A DNA stretch of 64,000 nt from Umezawaea sp036375055 (GCF_036375055.1 NZ_DASUSQ010000042.1:18306-82305), one strand, 5' to 3'. Counted from the stretch's first letter, positions 34,802 through 44,133 are shown. Numbers and translations: made by a program. Notes: generated by a model not told the origin, from the letters alone.

Positions 34802-36033
34802 AGCGGCGTCACCTCCAGGTCGTAGTCCGCGATGATGTGGCGGATGTCGGCCTCCACGCGGTCCTCGTCGTCGCCGAGCAGGATGAACCGCCCGCTGTGC
34901 AGGGCGTCGTAGCTGCCGCCGGGTTCCAGCACGTCTCCGACGTGCGGCACCAGCTCGCGCCACACCGCGGGCACGCGCCCGGCCATCGACGAGGACCGCA
35001 CCACCCGCACCGGCCGGTCGGGTTTGGGGATGATCAGCCAGCCGCCGCTGGAGTCGCGGTCCTTGACGGGCACGGGTACCGGCTCGTCGGACAGGTCGCG
35101 CAGCCAGGTCTCGTAGAGGTTGACGCCGAACAGCTTGTTCAGCAGGTGCGGCACGTCGGCGCCCGCCACCCGGCCGCCGATCTCCAGGAACACCAGCTCG
35201 TCGTCCGGCGTGACGAACAGCTCCAGGTGGAACGGCAGACGACGCATCCGCAGCACCGAGACGCAGTCGCGGGTGAACTCCTCGACCCGGTCCCGCAGCG
35301 CGGAGCGCCCGACGACCACGGACCCGAGCGGCGCGCCGGAGACGAAGTCGAGACAGTCGTTGACGTACCGGGACACGACCAGGAACGGGATGCCCGAGTC
35401 GGCGTCCGCGTACCCGTCGACGTGGAAGATCCTGCCCGGCACGAACTCCTCGATCTCGTAGCGGGCCAGGTCGACGGTCGGCAGCAGCGCGGTCAGCGCG
35501 GCCTCGTCGTCCACGCGGTGCACCCCGATGCTCCCCGCGCTGTTCACCGGCTTGAGGATCACCGGGTAGCCGTGGGCGGCGGCGAAGGCGCGGCACCGCG
35601 CGAGGTCCTCGCAGGGCTCGAACGCGGGCACCCGCACCCCCGCACCGGCGAGGACCTCCTTCATCCGGACCTTGTCCCGGTAGACCGCGACCTCCTCTGT
35701 CGTCGGCCCCGGAACGCCCAGGTCCTCACGCACCTGAGCGGCGATCTCCAGGGTGAACTCCGACAGCGCGATCAGCCGGTCCACCGGTCCGACCTCCTCC
35801 ACCACCTCGGCCACCGCGTCGCGCAGGGACGTGAAGACGTTCACGTCGTCCACCAGCACCAGGTGCGCGATCTTCTCCTGGGCCACCAGGACGCCCCGCG
35901 CCCCAGGGCCGTCGACCACGTAGCTCACCCGGTGGCGGTCGTGGTCCACGAACTCCTCGTACCGGGTCAGCTCGTTGTCCCACCGCACCCCGTCGGAGAA
36001 CCTGGGCCAGCGGTTGACGATCACAATGTGCAC
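34798..36033 (-). CDS. ATP-grasp amide ligase 1
   Basis: A 411-residue ATP-grasp enzyme starting at GTG 36033, seven bases after GGGAG and overlapping the mutase small-subunit stop by 13 bases. Visible features: VHIVIVNRWP at the start, ATP-lysine region PVILKPVNSAGSIGVH, and Mg-binding FHLELFVTPDDELVFLEIGGRVAG. It resembles PurK/carnosine synthase-like ligases. It is the same length as the second ligase of the operon and shares the KPVxSAGS signature, indicating duplication. It probably forms one amide bond of the product. Confidence 0.85.
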   Translation of the reverse strand: MHIVIVNRWPRFSDGVRWDNELTRYEEFVDHDRHRVSYVVDGPGARGVLVAQEKIAHLVLVDDVNVFTSLRDAVAEVVEEVGPVDRLIALSEFTLEIAAQVREDLGVPGPTTEEVAVYRDKVRMKEVLAGAGVRVPAFEPCEDLARCRAFAAAHGYPVILKPVNSAGSIGVHRVDDEAALTALLPTVDLARYEIEEFVPGRIFHVDGYADADSGIPFLVVSRYVNDCLDFVSGAPLGSVVVGRSALRDRVEEFTRDCVSVLRMRRLPFHLELFVTPDDELVFLEIGGRVAGADVPHLLNKLFGVNLYETWLRDLSDEPVPVPVKDRDSSGGWLIIPKPDRPVRVVRSSSMAGRVPAVWRELVPHVGDVLEPGGSYDALHSGRFILLGDDEDRVEADIRHIIADYDLEVTPL

Positions 36034-36476
36034 GACCGCACTCCCGTCTCGGTGGTGTCCCGCGCGCTCGGGTGGCGAACCGGCAGGCGCGCGCGCAGGA
36101 ACTCCCGGAACCGGGGCACCGCGTCCTCCCCGGTGAACACCTCGGCGCACCCACGGGCCAGCAGGTCCTCGCGGACCCGGACGTTGTCCGACTCCGCGGT
36201 GGTGAGCTTCCCGCCCACCACGACGGCCACGTCCAGTCCGTCGCGGCGCAACGCCGACAGCAGCAGGCGGGCGCCGTGGTGGCCGTGGCCGTTCACGCTC
36301 GACACCACCAGCAGGTCCGGCCTGCGGCGGGCCACCGCTCGCACGACCTCGGTGATCGGCGTGCAGCAGCCGAGGTTCCGCACCCGCATCCCGTGCTCCT
36401 CCAGCAGCTTCTCCAGGTACACCAGGTTCCAGATGTGCGCGTCGGACTCCACGGTGCACACCAGGGCGCGTCTCAT
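36021..36476 (-). CDS. glmS: Glutamate mutase B12-binding small subunit
   Basis: A 151-residue cobalamin-binding Rossmann-like protein starting at ATG 36476 (ATGA overlap with the MFS stop). The DxHxxG motif, whose His coordinates cobalt, reads SDAHIWN, so His is kept but Gly is replaced by Asn. The downstream SSVNGHGHHGARL and VVVGGKL segments match the SxL and GG motifs of clostridial MutS/GlmS. It partners the large subunit at 32074-33315. Confidence 0.8.
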   Translation of the reverse strand: MRRALVCTVESDAHIWNLVYLEKLLEEHGMRVRNLGCCTPITEVVRAVARRRPDLLVVSSVNGHGHHGARLLLSALRRDGLDVAVVVGGKLTTAESDNVRVREDLLARGCAEVFTGEDAVPRFREFLRARLPVRHPSARDTTETGVRSCTL

Positions 36477-37714
36477 GCCGTGCCTCCCGCGGGAACGGGG
36501 GCGGAGGCGGCCAGCGCGCGCCGGAAACCGCGGATCGTCAGCGGCAGCAGCACCGAGCCGACCACGCACAGCAGCACCGCGAGCAAGGCCACCAGCCGCT
36601 GCGGGCCGAAGGCCGAGCCCACACCGGCCACGAGCAGGCCGCCGATCGGGTAGGACAGCAGGTTGAGCAGGTAGAAGGGGCCCATCACCTTGCCGAGGTG
36701 CGCGGAGGGGATGACCCGCACCCGCTGGGTCCGGTTGAACACGTTGAAGTAGGCGATCCCGGCCAGCGACAGCACGAACGCCGGTCCGTAGACCAGGAAC
36801 GACGGCGCGACGCCCAGCACCACGAGCCCGACGCCCGCCAGCGCGAACCCGAACACGCCCAGCCCCTCCACCGGCACCTTCCGCAGCAGGAACGGGATCG
36901 CGAGCAGGTTGAGCAGACCGGTCACGCCCACGCAGGTGTTGAGCAGCGCGAAGGACGACTCCGGCGCCCGGAACACGCCGGTGATGAGCGCGGCGTTCGC
37001 GCTGAGCACCGTGGCGAAGACCAGGTTGATCGAGAAGTTCAGCGACCCGAGCAGCACCACCGGGCGGTTGGCCAGCAGCAGCGTCCAGCCGAGGCCGAGT
37101 TCGGCGAGGATCTCCCGCGCGCTGCTCCTGCCGGGGACCCGTTCCCCGCGCGGCAACGGCAGCCAACAGGCCGCCGCGACCGCGAACACGGTCGCCGCCA
37201 CGACGAGCAGCCACACCTTGCCCACGACCAGCGCGGCCAGCAGCGCGAGCGCGGGCCCGAGCGCCATCGCCAGCAGCTCCATGTTCTGCACCAGCGACTG
37301 CATGGGTGCCAACCGCTCACCGCGCGCCAGCTGGGGGACCATCTTCTCGATCGACATCCGCACCGGCGCGACCAGCACGGACAGCACCACACCGCTGGTC
37401 AGCAGCGCCGCCGTGGTGAACGAGGGCGCCAGCAGGCAGATCAGCGCGACCACCGCCAGCACCACGGCACGCCCGCCGGTGACCCGCGAGAACAGCCGCG
37501 CACCGCCGTCCCTGTCGGCCAACAGCCCGGCGAACGGGTAGGCGATCAGGGCGGGCAGCCACTCCAGCGCGAACGCCAGCCCCAGGGTGCCGACGCTCCC
37601 GGTGTCCTGGAAGATCAGCAGCGGCACGGCGAACAGCACCATCTGCTCGGCGATCAGACCCAGCAGCACACCGCAGCCGAACAGGCCCCGGTGCGCGCGG
37701 GACACGGCCGTCAT
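36473..37714 (-). CDS. MFS exporter
   Basis: A 413-residue transporter with about 12 hydrophobic segments, starting at ATG 37714. The pattern MVLFAVPLLIFQDTGSVGTLGLAFALEWLP resembles EntS/MFS_3-type siderophore and drug exporters. The loop between helices 2 and 3 has LADRDGGARLFSRVTGGRA, the MFS loop motif. It is embedded in the biosynthetic operon (ATGA overlaps on both sides) and is therefore the likely exporter of the product. Confidence 0.85.
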   Translation of the reverse strand: MTAVSRAHRGLFGCGVLLGLIAEQMVLFAVPLLIFQDTGSVGTLGLAFALEWLPALIAYPFAGLLADRDGGARLFSRVTGGRAVVLAVVALICLLAPSFTTAALLTSGVVLSVLVAPVRMSIEKMVPQLARGERLAPMQSLVQNMELLAMALGPALALLAALVVGKVWLLVVAATVFAVAAACWLPLPRGERVPGRSSAREILAELGLGWTLLLANRPVVLLGSLNFSINLVFATVLSANAALITGVFRAPESSFALLNTCVGVTGLLNLLAIPFLLRKVPVEGLGVFGFALAGVGLVVLGVAPSFLVYGPAFVLSLAGIAYFNVFNRTQRVRVIPSAHLGKVMGPFYLLNLLSYPIGGLLVAGVGSAFGPQRLVALLAVLLCVVGSVLLPLTIRGFRRALAASAPVPAGGTA

Positions 37715-38775
37715 GACGCTCTCTCGGCGCGTTCGTGCTCGCGGACCAGCGGCAGCACGTGGGTGTAGAAGATCCGCATCTCGTCGCGGGTGGGCCACCC
37801 GGAGAAGATGAACTCGCTGACCCCCGACGCCTTGTACCGGTAGAGGTAGTCGGCGACCTCCTGGTAGCTGCCGACGACGCACAGCGCCGGACCGCCCCGG
37901 TAGGCGACCGCGCCGGAGTACAGCATCGGGGACAACCAGTCGTCGCCCGCCGCACCGGCCAGCCGGAAGGACGTCTTCACCGCCTCGGAGTCGGACTTCG
38001 CCACGAAGTCGTGGACCCACTTCCGGTGCTGCTCGTCCGGGTCGCGCATCATGTCCTCCAGCGCGAGCAGCGCCTCGGCCCTGCTCTCCCGCGCCAGCAC
38101 GTGCATCCGGATGCCGACCGAGCAGCCCTGCGCCAGCACGGGCGCGGCGGCCCGCGCGATGCCCTCGGGGGTGTCGCCGTAGCGCAGCCAGCAGTCGCCG
38201 TGCTCGATCGCGGTCGCCTGCGCCACACCGGAGGCCCCGCTGATGTAGATCCTGGGGCGGCCACCACCCTTGTAGCCCAGGCCGAGTTGGGCCTCCTCGA
38301 TGCGGTAGTGCGTTCCGTCGTGGGTCAGCGGCGACTCCCCCCGCCAGAAGCGGTGCAGCACGTCGAGGAACTCGTTCGACCGCGCGTAGCGGTCGTCGTG
38401 GGCGAGGAAGTCGCCGTAGTACGCCTGTTCGACGGGCGAGATGCCCGCGACCAGGTTCAGCGAGATCCGGCCGTCGGACATCCACGAGATGGTGTTCACC
38501 ACCTGGACGAAGAGCGTCGGCGAGAGCAGGCCGGGCCGGTAGGCGAGGATGAACGTGGCTCGATCGGTCTCGCGGACCAGCGCGCCGATCATCGGCAGCG
38601 GATCGGGCATGTGGTAGCTGATCCCCATCAGCAGGGAATCCACGCCGAGGTCGTCCGCCTCCCGCGCGAAGTCGACGATCCCGTCGAAGTCGAGTTCACC
38701 GGTCTGGTACTTCTCGCTGGCCTTCTTCTGCCCGCTGTCCAGGGGAGAGCACCAGTGGAACCTCAACCCGCTCAC
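37711..38775 (-). CDS. Luciferase-like flavin-dependent monooxygenase
   Basis: A 354-residue LLM-family enzyme starting at GTG 38775 (GTGA overlap). It has the FMNH2-dependent alkanesulfonate monooxygenase/SsuD layout: FHWCSP at the N-terminus, SDGRISLNLVAGISPVEQAYYG and GGGRPRIYISGASGVAQ as FMN-binding segments. These enzymes carry out hydroxylation, Baeyer-Villiger or C-S cleavage. Enzymes of this family in biosynthetic clusters tailor nitrogen or carbon atoms; the specific step is unknown. Confidence 0.85.
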   Translation of the reverse strand: MSGLRFHWCSPLDSGQKKASEKYQTGELDFDGIVDFAREADDLGVDSLLMGISYHMPDPLPMIGALVRETDRATFILAYRPGLLSPTLFVQVVNTISWMSDGRISLNLVAGISPVEQAYYGDFLAHDDRYARSNEFLDVLHRFWRGESPLTHDGTHYRIEEAQLGLGYKGGGRPRIYISGASGVAQATAIEHGDCWLRYGDTPEGIARAAAPVLAQGCSVGIRMHVLARESRAEALLALEDMMRDPDEQHRKWVHDFVAKSDSEAVKTSFRLAGAAGDDWLSPMLYSGAVAYRGGPALCVVGSYQEVADYLYRYKASGVSEFIFSGWPTRDEMRIFYTHVLPLVREHERAERAS

Positions 38776-40172
38776 TTCTGCCCCCTCGTCGGCCGCAGAG
38801 CACCACCGGCCGCGTCGTCGCGAGAACCCTCCGCCGCTTCCCCGGACGTCCGGGCCTCCTCGCCGGAGGACCCGAAGACGATGCCCCTCTTCCACCCGCT
38901 TCGCTCGAACACCCGCATGACCGGTGTGGCCGCGAAGGTGGTGATGATCGTCATCAGGGCGAGGACCGTGTAGAGCTGGTTGGTGATCAGGCCCGCGGAG
39001 AGGCCGATGTTGAGGAGGATCAGCTCCATCAACCCGCGGGCGTTGGCGAGCGCGCCCATCGCGCCCGCCTCGCGCCAACTCATCCCCTGCCACCGGGCCA
39101 CCAGTCCGATGGCGCCGAACTTGCCCACGAACGACACGACCAGCACGACGACCGTCACCAGCAGCACCCGCGGATCGAGGATCAGGCTGAGTTCGGTGTT
39201 GAGCCCCGAGTAGATGAAGAAGGCCGGGAGGAGGAGGTAGGCGACCAGTGGCTCGAACCGCTCACGGATGGCGTCGAGGAACGCGCCGCGCGGCATCACC
39301 GCGCCCGCCACGAACGCACCGAAGACCGAGTAGATGCCGACGTAGTCGGTGAACCAGCTCGCCAGCAGCACGACGAGCAGCACCACCGTGAGCGGAGCGA
39401 CGGGCAGGCCACCGCTGCGTTCCCGGTCGTCGTCGCCCGGCGTCCAGGTGTTCAGCCGCTTCAGGAGGGGGCGTGCGACGAAGGTCATGAAGGCCAGGTA
39501 GGCCAGGCCCCCGCCGATCGCGAGGAGGGCGCCCGCCATGCTCGCCTTCGTCGTGGCGACGACCGTCGCCAGCAGCACCCAGGCGCAGGCGTCGTCGACG
39601 GCCGCGCACGACAGCGACATCGTGCCGAGCCGGGTGTTCAGCAGACCGGAGGCGTGGACGATCCAGGCCAGCATCGGGAACGCGGTGATCGCGACCGCCG
39701 CCGCCAGGAACAGCCCGCCCTGCCAACTGCTGACCTTGTCGGTGAAGTAGTCGCCCTGGCCCACCAGCCACACGCCGACCACGCCCCCCAGCAGCAGGGG
39801 GAAGACGATGCCCGCGGCCGACGTGGCCCCGGCCTTTCCCAGGTGCGACCGGAGGATCTCCAGCTTGAACGACGCACCCACCAGGAACATGTACAGCACG
39901 AGCCCGATCTGGCCCACGACGTAGATGGCGGTCAGGTTCGGGTGCGTCACCGTCGCCCCGCCGACGTCCAGCGCGGTGGGGAAGAGCCATTCCTGTCCGG
40001 AGGGCCAGACCCAGCCGAACACCGTGGGCCCCAGCACGAAGCCGGCGGCCATGATCGCCACCACCTGGACCTGGCCGAGCCGCCGGAACACCGGCCAGAG
40101 CAGGCGGCAGGTCACGAGAATGACCGCGACCTGTAGGAAGAAGTGCGTCGTGACCTCTAGTAATGAGGGCAT
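38772..40172 (-). CDS. CPA2-family cation/proton antiporter
   Basis: A 466-residue membrane protein with about 13 helices, beginning at ATG 40172 with GAGG upstream. The ion-site segment SCAAVDDACAWVLL contains the conserved Asp-Asp pair of the Na+/H+ exchanger domain, and YSVFGAFVAGAVMPRG is the matching helix. The C-terminal 50 residues are polar. Codon 4 is the rare TTA and codon 5 is CTA. Its place inside the operon suggests cation homeostasis or self-protection against a membrane-active product (inference). Confidence 0.88.
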   Translation of the reverse strand: MPSLLEVTTHFFLQVAVILVTCRLLWPVFRRLGQVQVVAIMAAGFVLGPTVFGWVWPSGQEWLFPTALDVGGATVTHPNLTAIYVVGQIGLVLYMFLVGASFKLEILRSHLGKAGATSAAGIVFPLLLGGVVGVWLVGQGDYFTDKVSSWQGGLFLAAAVAITAFPMLAWIVHASGLLNTRLGTMSLSCAAVDDACAWVLLATVVATTKASMAGALLAIGGGLAYLAFMTFVARPLLKRLNTWTPGDDDRERSGGLPVAPLTVVLLVVLLASWFTDYVGIYSVFGAFVAGAVMPRGAFLDAIRERFEPLVAYLLLPAFFIYSGLNTELSLILDPRVLLVTVVVLVVSFVGKFGAIGLVARWQGMSWREAGAMGALANARGLMELILLNIGLSAGLITNQLYTVLALMTIITTFAATPVMRVFERSGWKRGIVFGSSGEEARTSGEAAEGSRDDAAGGALRPTRGQK

Positions 40173-40209
40173 GCATCAGCCTCGCCTAGATCAGGAGTCG
40201 ACAGGTCCC

Positions 40210-40686
40210 CTAGGGGGTCGGCATCGCTATGACGTGCACCGTGGACATCGCTGTCGCCACCAGCTTGCCACCACCGCCGTAGGCCTCCGCGGCGATGTAG
40301 ATGGCCGTTCGCCCGGCTTTGCGGACCTCGGCGATCAACCTCAGCTCGTCTCCGGGAACCACCGCGCGCAGGAAGTGGGTCGACAGTTCCAGCGTCGTCG
40401 TCGGTCCGCGCGCGGTGAGGTAGCTGAGAGGCCCGATGAGGTTGTCGAACATCGCGGACAGGAACCCGCCCTGCAACAGGCCCACGGCGTTCGCGTGCTG
40501 CGGCGACACCCGCACCACCGCCGTCAACGACCGGGCGGGAACGTACTCCTCGTACCGGATGTCGAACACCTTCACCGACGGCGGGGGGAGGGCGAGGGTG
40601 ACCCCTGGCGGGGCGACGCCGCGGAACAGCTCGAAGGTGAGCTCCTGGATCTCGTCGTGCCCGCGAACCGTCGCGTCGTCACTCAT
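40210..40686 (-). CDS. PaaI-like hotdog-fold thioesterase
   Basis: A 158-residue acyl-CoA thioesterase of the hotdog fold with the LLQGGFLSAMFDNLIG segment, the PaaI/4HBT active-site helix, and THFLRAVVPGDELRL as the following strand. ATG 40686 overlaps the stop of the acyl ligase gene by 8 bases. Probably hydrolyses an acyl-CoA or acyl-ACP intermediate or removes dead-end chains. Confidence 0.85.
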   Translation of the reverse strand: MSDDATVRGHDEIQELTFELFRGVAPPGVTLALPPPSVKVFDIRYEEYVPARSLTAVVRVSPQHANAVGLLQGGFLSAMFDNLIGPLSYLTARGPTTTLELSTHFLRAVVPGDELRLIAEVRKAGRTAIYIAAEAYGGGGKLVATAMSTVHVIAMPTP

Positions 40687-43234
40687 GGGTGGCTCCTGCC
40701 TCGCCGCGGCGGTGTTCCGCCTCGGTCAGAAATTTCTCCAGGACCGGGTTGAACCCCGGCGCGTGCTGGACGGCGTGCCCCGCTCCGGGCAGGCGGACCC
40801 GCTGCCCGTCGAGCCGGGTGGCGAGGGCGTCGCACAGCCGCTCCAGCGCGGGGTGGTGCTCCCCCGAGACGACCAGCGTCGGCGTGCCCGCCCCGGTGAT
40901 CACGTCGAACCGGGGCCGCGCCTCCCGCGGCGAACGGAGTTCGCGCCACAGCGCCATCGCGTGGCGGACGTCGGCGTCCTGCCCGACCAGCATGGTCCGG
41001 TCCACGCCCGCGACGGCGTAGAACTCGCTCTCGGCCTGCGCGTCGTCCGCGCTCGCGGCGAACCGGTCGGCCAGGGCCGCCAACTCCTCGACGAACTCGT
41101 CGTCCCCGGCCGCGGTCCACAGCGGCACCTCGATCAGGGTCAGCGACCGGACCCGGTCCGGCAGCCGCTCGGCCGCGAGGAACGCCCCCAAGCCGCCGTA
41201 GGAGAACCCGACCAGGTGGACGCCGCCGGGCTCCCCCGCGATGAGGTCCACCAGGTCGTCGGCGTCGACGAGGAAGTCCTGCAACGACGCGGCCGGACTG
41301 GGCGGGTAGCCCCGACGGCTCGGAACGATGAGCGACCACCGGGCTTCGAGCTCGTGCTGACCGGCCCACGTCACCTTCGGCGGCAGCCCGCCGTGCACCA
41401 GCACGACCGGCGGCCCGGTTCCCGACCTGTGCACGAACAGGGGCGCCGAGGACGGCGAGCCCACCTGGTCGGACGTTCCCTTCAGAGTCATAGCCCTCTC
41501 CTCGCCCCGAACGACGGCGTCGTAGCGTTCCGGCGTGAGTTCCTGGTAGGTGGGGTCCCCCGCGTCGCGTACGTAGAGCGGCTCGCCTTCCCCTGGGGCG
41601 AAACCCTGGCGCTGGAGCGACGACTTGGTCAGTTTCAGCGTCGCCGTCGTCTCCAGCGAGGGCAGCACGCGGATGAAGACGGGCTGCGCGTAGCGCGGCA
41701 GCGCCGAATCGAGGTGCGCGGCGAGCGCCGCGCCGTCGAACCGAGCGCCGTCGGCCAGGACGACGGCCGCCATCCCGGCGCGGCCCTCGCGTCCCGGTAC
41801 CGGCACGCCGTAGACGTTGGCCGCGGCGATGCCCGGCCACCGCACGAGCTGTTCCTGCACCTCGGTGGTCGACACGTTCTCGCCCCGGTAGCGGAAGGTG
41901 TCGCCCAACCGGTCGACGAAGAACAGGTTGTTCCGCTCGTCGAGGCGGAAGACGTCGCCCGTGTCGTACAGCGCGTCCCCGTCGCGGAAGGCATTCGTGA
42001 CGATCTTCGCGCGGGTGGCCCCTTCGTCCCGGTAGCCGCCGAAGGGCGTTCGCTTCCGGATGGGTCCGAGCAGGACGCCGGTCTCCCCCGGCCCGCACCG
42101 CACCAGCCGCCCGCCCTCGCGGACGAAGTCGTCGCGCTCGAAGTCCCACTTCGCCAGTGTGCCGCCGAGGCGCAGCTTGCCGACCGACCCGACCTCCCCC
42201 GTCAGGTTGATCGTGGCGATGTTGCCCTCGGTGGACGCGTACAACTCGACGATCCGCGGTACCTCGAACCGGTCCCGCAGGGCGGTCCAGACGTCGGCCT
42301 GCAACCCCTGGCCGACGATGACGCGCACCCGGTGCCCGCGGTCGTGGTCGCCGGGCGGCGTGTTGACCAGGTACCGGCACATCTCGCCGACGTAGTTGAA
42401 GCCCGTCGCCCGGTAGCGGTGGACGTCGCGCCAGAACCCACCGGCCGAGAACCGGCGTGCGAGCGCCAGCGCGGCCCCGTGCGCGAGGACGCTCGACAGG
42501 GCGATCACCAGAGCGTTGGTGTGGAACAGCGGAAGGCAGTTGTAGACCACGTCCCCCGGCTGGAAACGCCACCCCAGGGCGCCGGTCACCCGTCCGACGG
42601 TGGTCAACCGCTGGTAGCTCATGACGGCGGCCTTGGGCAGCCCGGTCGTCCCGCTCGTGAAGATGTAGGCGCCGGTGTCACCGAGGGTGTGCCCGGCCGT
42701 CTCGGGCGGGTCGGTGGACGTCCCGCTCGGCACGAACCGCGCGAGGCCCGCGGTACCGGGCGCCGTCCCGTCCTCGTCCACCAGGCAGTGGGCGATCAGG
42801 TCGTCCGCCACGCGGTCCCGGACCGCCAGGAACGCGGGCAGGCACTCCGAACCGACGATCAGGTGGGTCGCCCCGCACACGGACAGGGCGTGCGCGAGCC
42901 CGTCGCCACGCGCCCGCGTGTTGACCAGTGCCACGACGACGCCGAGCTTCCCCGCCGCGAGGTAGTGCCAGACGAACTCGGGGCGGTTCTCCATGAGCAG
43001 GGCGAGGACGTCGCCCTTGCGCAGGCCGTTCGCCCGGTACGCGTGCGCGGTGCGGTTGACGAGCCGGTTGGCCTGCGCGTAGGTGAACCGCTCGTCCTCG
43101 TGGAGCAGGAAGGCGCTCGCCCCGTGCCTGCTCCTGCGCTCGAGTTCGAGCGCCAGCGTGCGGTTCGAGCGCGCACCTTCGAGCAGGCCCCGTGCGAGGA
43201 CCCGGTGCGACCGGATTCGCTGCGTCAGTGCCAC
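40679..43234 (-). CDS. Acyl-CoA synthetase fused to an alpha/beta hydrolase
   Basis: A single 851-residue frame starting at GTG 43234. Residues about 1-590 are an AMP-forming acyl ligase of the very-long-chain/FATP (FadD6) group, with P-loop FTSGTTGLPKAAV, YASTEGN and the C-terminal lysine segment TLKLTKSSLQ. After a short linker, residues about 600-851 form an alpha/beta hydrolase with oxyanion HGGLP, nucleophile elbow GFSYGGLG and catalytic His in GAGHAVQH. No stop or frameshift separates the parts, though an internal ATG precedes the hydrolase. It may activate a fatty acid or the PKS product, with the hydrolase editing or releasing it. Confidence 0.82.
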   Translation of the reverse strand: MALTQRIRSHRVLARGLLEGARSNRTLALELERRSRHGASAFLLHEDERFTYAQANRLVNRTAHAYRANGLRKGDVLALLMENRPEFVWHYLAAGKLGVVVALVNTRARGDGLAHALSVCGATHLIVGSECLPAFLAVRDRVADDLIAHCLVDEDGTAPGTAGLARFVPSGTSTDPPETAGHTLGDTGAYIFTSGTTGLPKAAVMSYQRLTTVGRVTGALGWRFQPGDVVYNCLPLFHTNALVIALSSVLAHGAALALARRFSAGGFWRDVHRYRATGFNYVGEMCRYLVNTPPGDHDRGHRVRVIVGQGLQADVWTALRDRFEVPRIVELYASTEGNIATINLTGEVGSVGKLRLGGTLAKWDFERDDFVREGGRLVRCGPGETGVLLGPIRKRTPFGGYRDEGATRAKIVTNAFRDGDALYDTGDVFRLDERNNLFFVDRLGDTFRYRGENVSTTEVQEQLVRWPGIAAANVYGVPVPGREGRAGMAAVVLADGARFDGAALAAHLDSALPRYAQPVFIRVLPSLETTATLKLTKSSLQRQGFAPGEGEPLYVRDAGDPTYQELTPERYDAVVRGEERAMTLKGTSDQVGSPSSAPLFVHRSGTGPPVVLVHGGLPPKVTWAGQHELEARWSLIVPSRRGYPPSPAASLQDFLVDADDLVDLIAGEPGGVHLVGFSYGGLGAFLAAERLPDRVRSLTLIEVPLWTAAGDDEFVEELAALADRFAASADDAQAESEFYAVAGVDRTMLVGQDADVRHAMALWRELRSPREARPRFDVITGAGTPTLVVSGEHHPALERLCDALATRLDGQRVRLPGAGHAVQHAPGFNPVLEKFLTEAEHRRGEAGATHE

Positions 43235-44133
43235 TGTGCGCCCTTCGCCGCGTCGACGGCCGTCATGGCGGCGAAGTACTTCTCGCGCGCCTCGTCCGCG
43301 AGGCGGTCCCAGCGGTCCCACGTCATCGGAGCCGGTTCCCGATCGGGCACGAACCGGTACCGGGACAGGTCGTCGATCCCCTTGAGGCGCTGGAGGATCT
43401 CCGCGTCGAGCAGGGTGCTCCCGGTGTGCTCCGCCGGGTCCTGTTCGAGCACCGCCATCATGGCGTCGACGACGACGTCCTCGCGCCGCCAGTCCTCGGG
43501 GGCGCCGATGCCGAGGTTCCGCGTCGCCGCCGTCCCGATGAGCGTCTGCGTCCACACCGAGTTGCAGGCGATGCCGGTCCCCGCCAACTCCTCGGCCAGG
43601 CCGAGCGTCAGCAGCGTGGCGTTGAGCTTGGACGCCATGTAGGCGACCTTCCCCCTGACGTGGTCGAGCACGTCGAGGCCGATCGGCGGGCTCATGTTCA
43701 CGATGTGGCCCCAGTTCCGCCGCCGCATGTGGGGAAGGCAGTGGTGCGCGAGCAGGAACGGCGCGCGGGAGTTGACGTCCATCATCAGGTCGAACCGCTT
43801 CGGCGGCGTGGCCTCGACCCCCTGGAGCCACATGGCGCCCGCGTTGTTCAGCAGGATGTCCACGCGGCCGAACCGCTCGACGGCCTGGTCGACGACGTTC
43901 TTCAGGTCCGCCTCGTCGCGGACGTCGCACCGCACCCCCAAGGCCGAGCCACCGCGCGCCTCGACCTCCCGGACGGTCTCCGGGACGCTTCCCGGCAGCC
44001 TGCCGCCGCTCTCCATCGTCTTGGCCGCGACCACCACCGCCGTTCCCCGGCTCGCCAGCGCGAGCGCCATCGCCCTGCCGATGCCGCGGCTGCCGCCGGT
44101 GATGATCGCCACCCTGCCGTCGAAGCTGGTCAC
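43225..44133 (-). CDS. SDR-family oxidoreductase
   Basis: A 302-residue short-chain dehydrogenase starting at GTG 44133, eight bases after GGAGGGG. The cofactor motif is TGGSRGIGRAMALALASRG. The segment LNNAGAMW and the active site YMASK (catalytic Tyr and Lys) are present. The C-terminal extension with FVPDREP resembles HSDL2-like SDRs. The gene overlaps the acyl ligase start by 10 bases. Probable reductase of a polyketide or fatty acyl intermediate. Confidence 0.85.
   Translation of the reverse strand: MTSFDGRVAIITGGSRGIGRAMALALASRGTAVVVAAKTMESGGRLPGSVPETVREVEARGGSALGVRCDVRDEADLKNVVDQAVERFGRVDILLNNAGAMWLQGVEATPPKRFDLMMDVNSRAPFLLAHHCLPHMRRRNWGHIVNMSPPIGLDVLDHVRGKVAYMASKLNATLLTLGLAEELAGTGIACNSVWTQTLIGTAATRNLGIGAPEDWRREDVVVDAMMAVLEQDPAEHTGSTLLDAEILQRLKGIDDLSRYRFVPDREPAPMTWDRWDRLADEAREKYFAAMTAVDAAKGAQWH

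Noticed and set aside
40436..43642. Long plus-strand open frame opposite the acyl ligase
   Set aside because: Arg/Pro/Val-rich shadow without motifs; the minus-strand ligase and hydrolase have all catalytic motifs.
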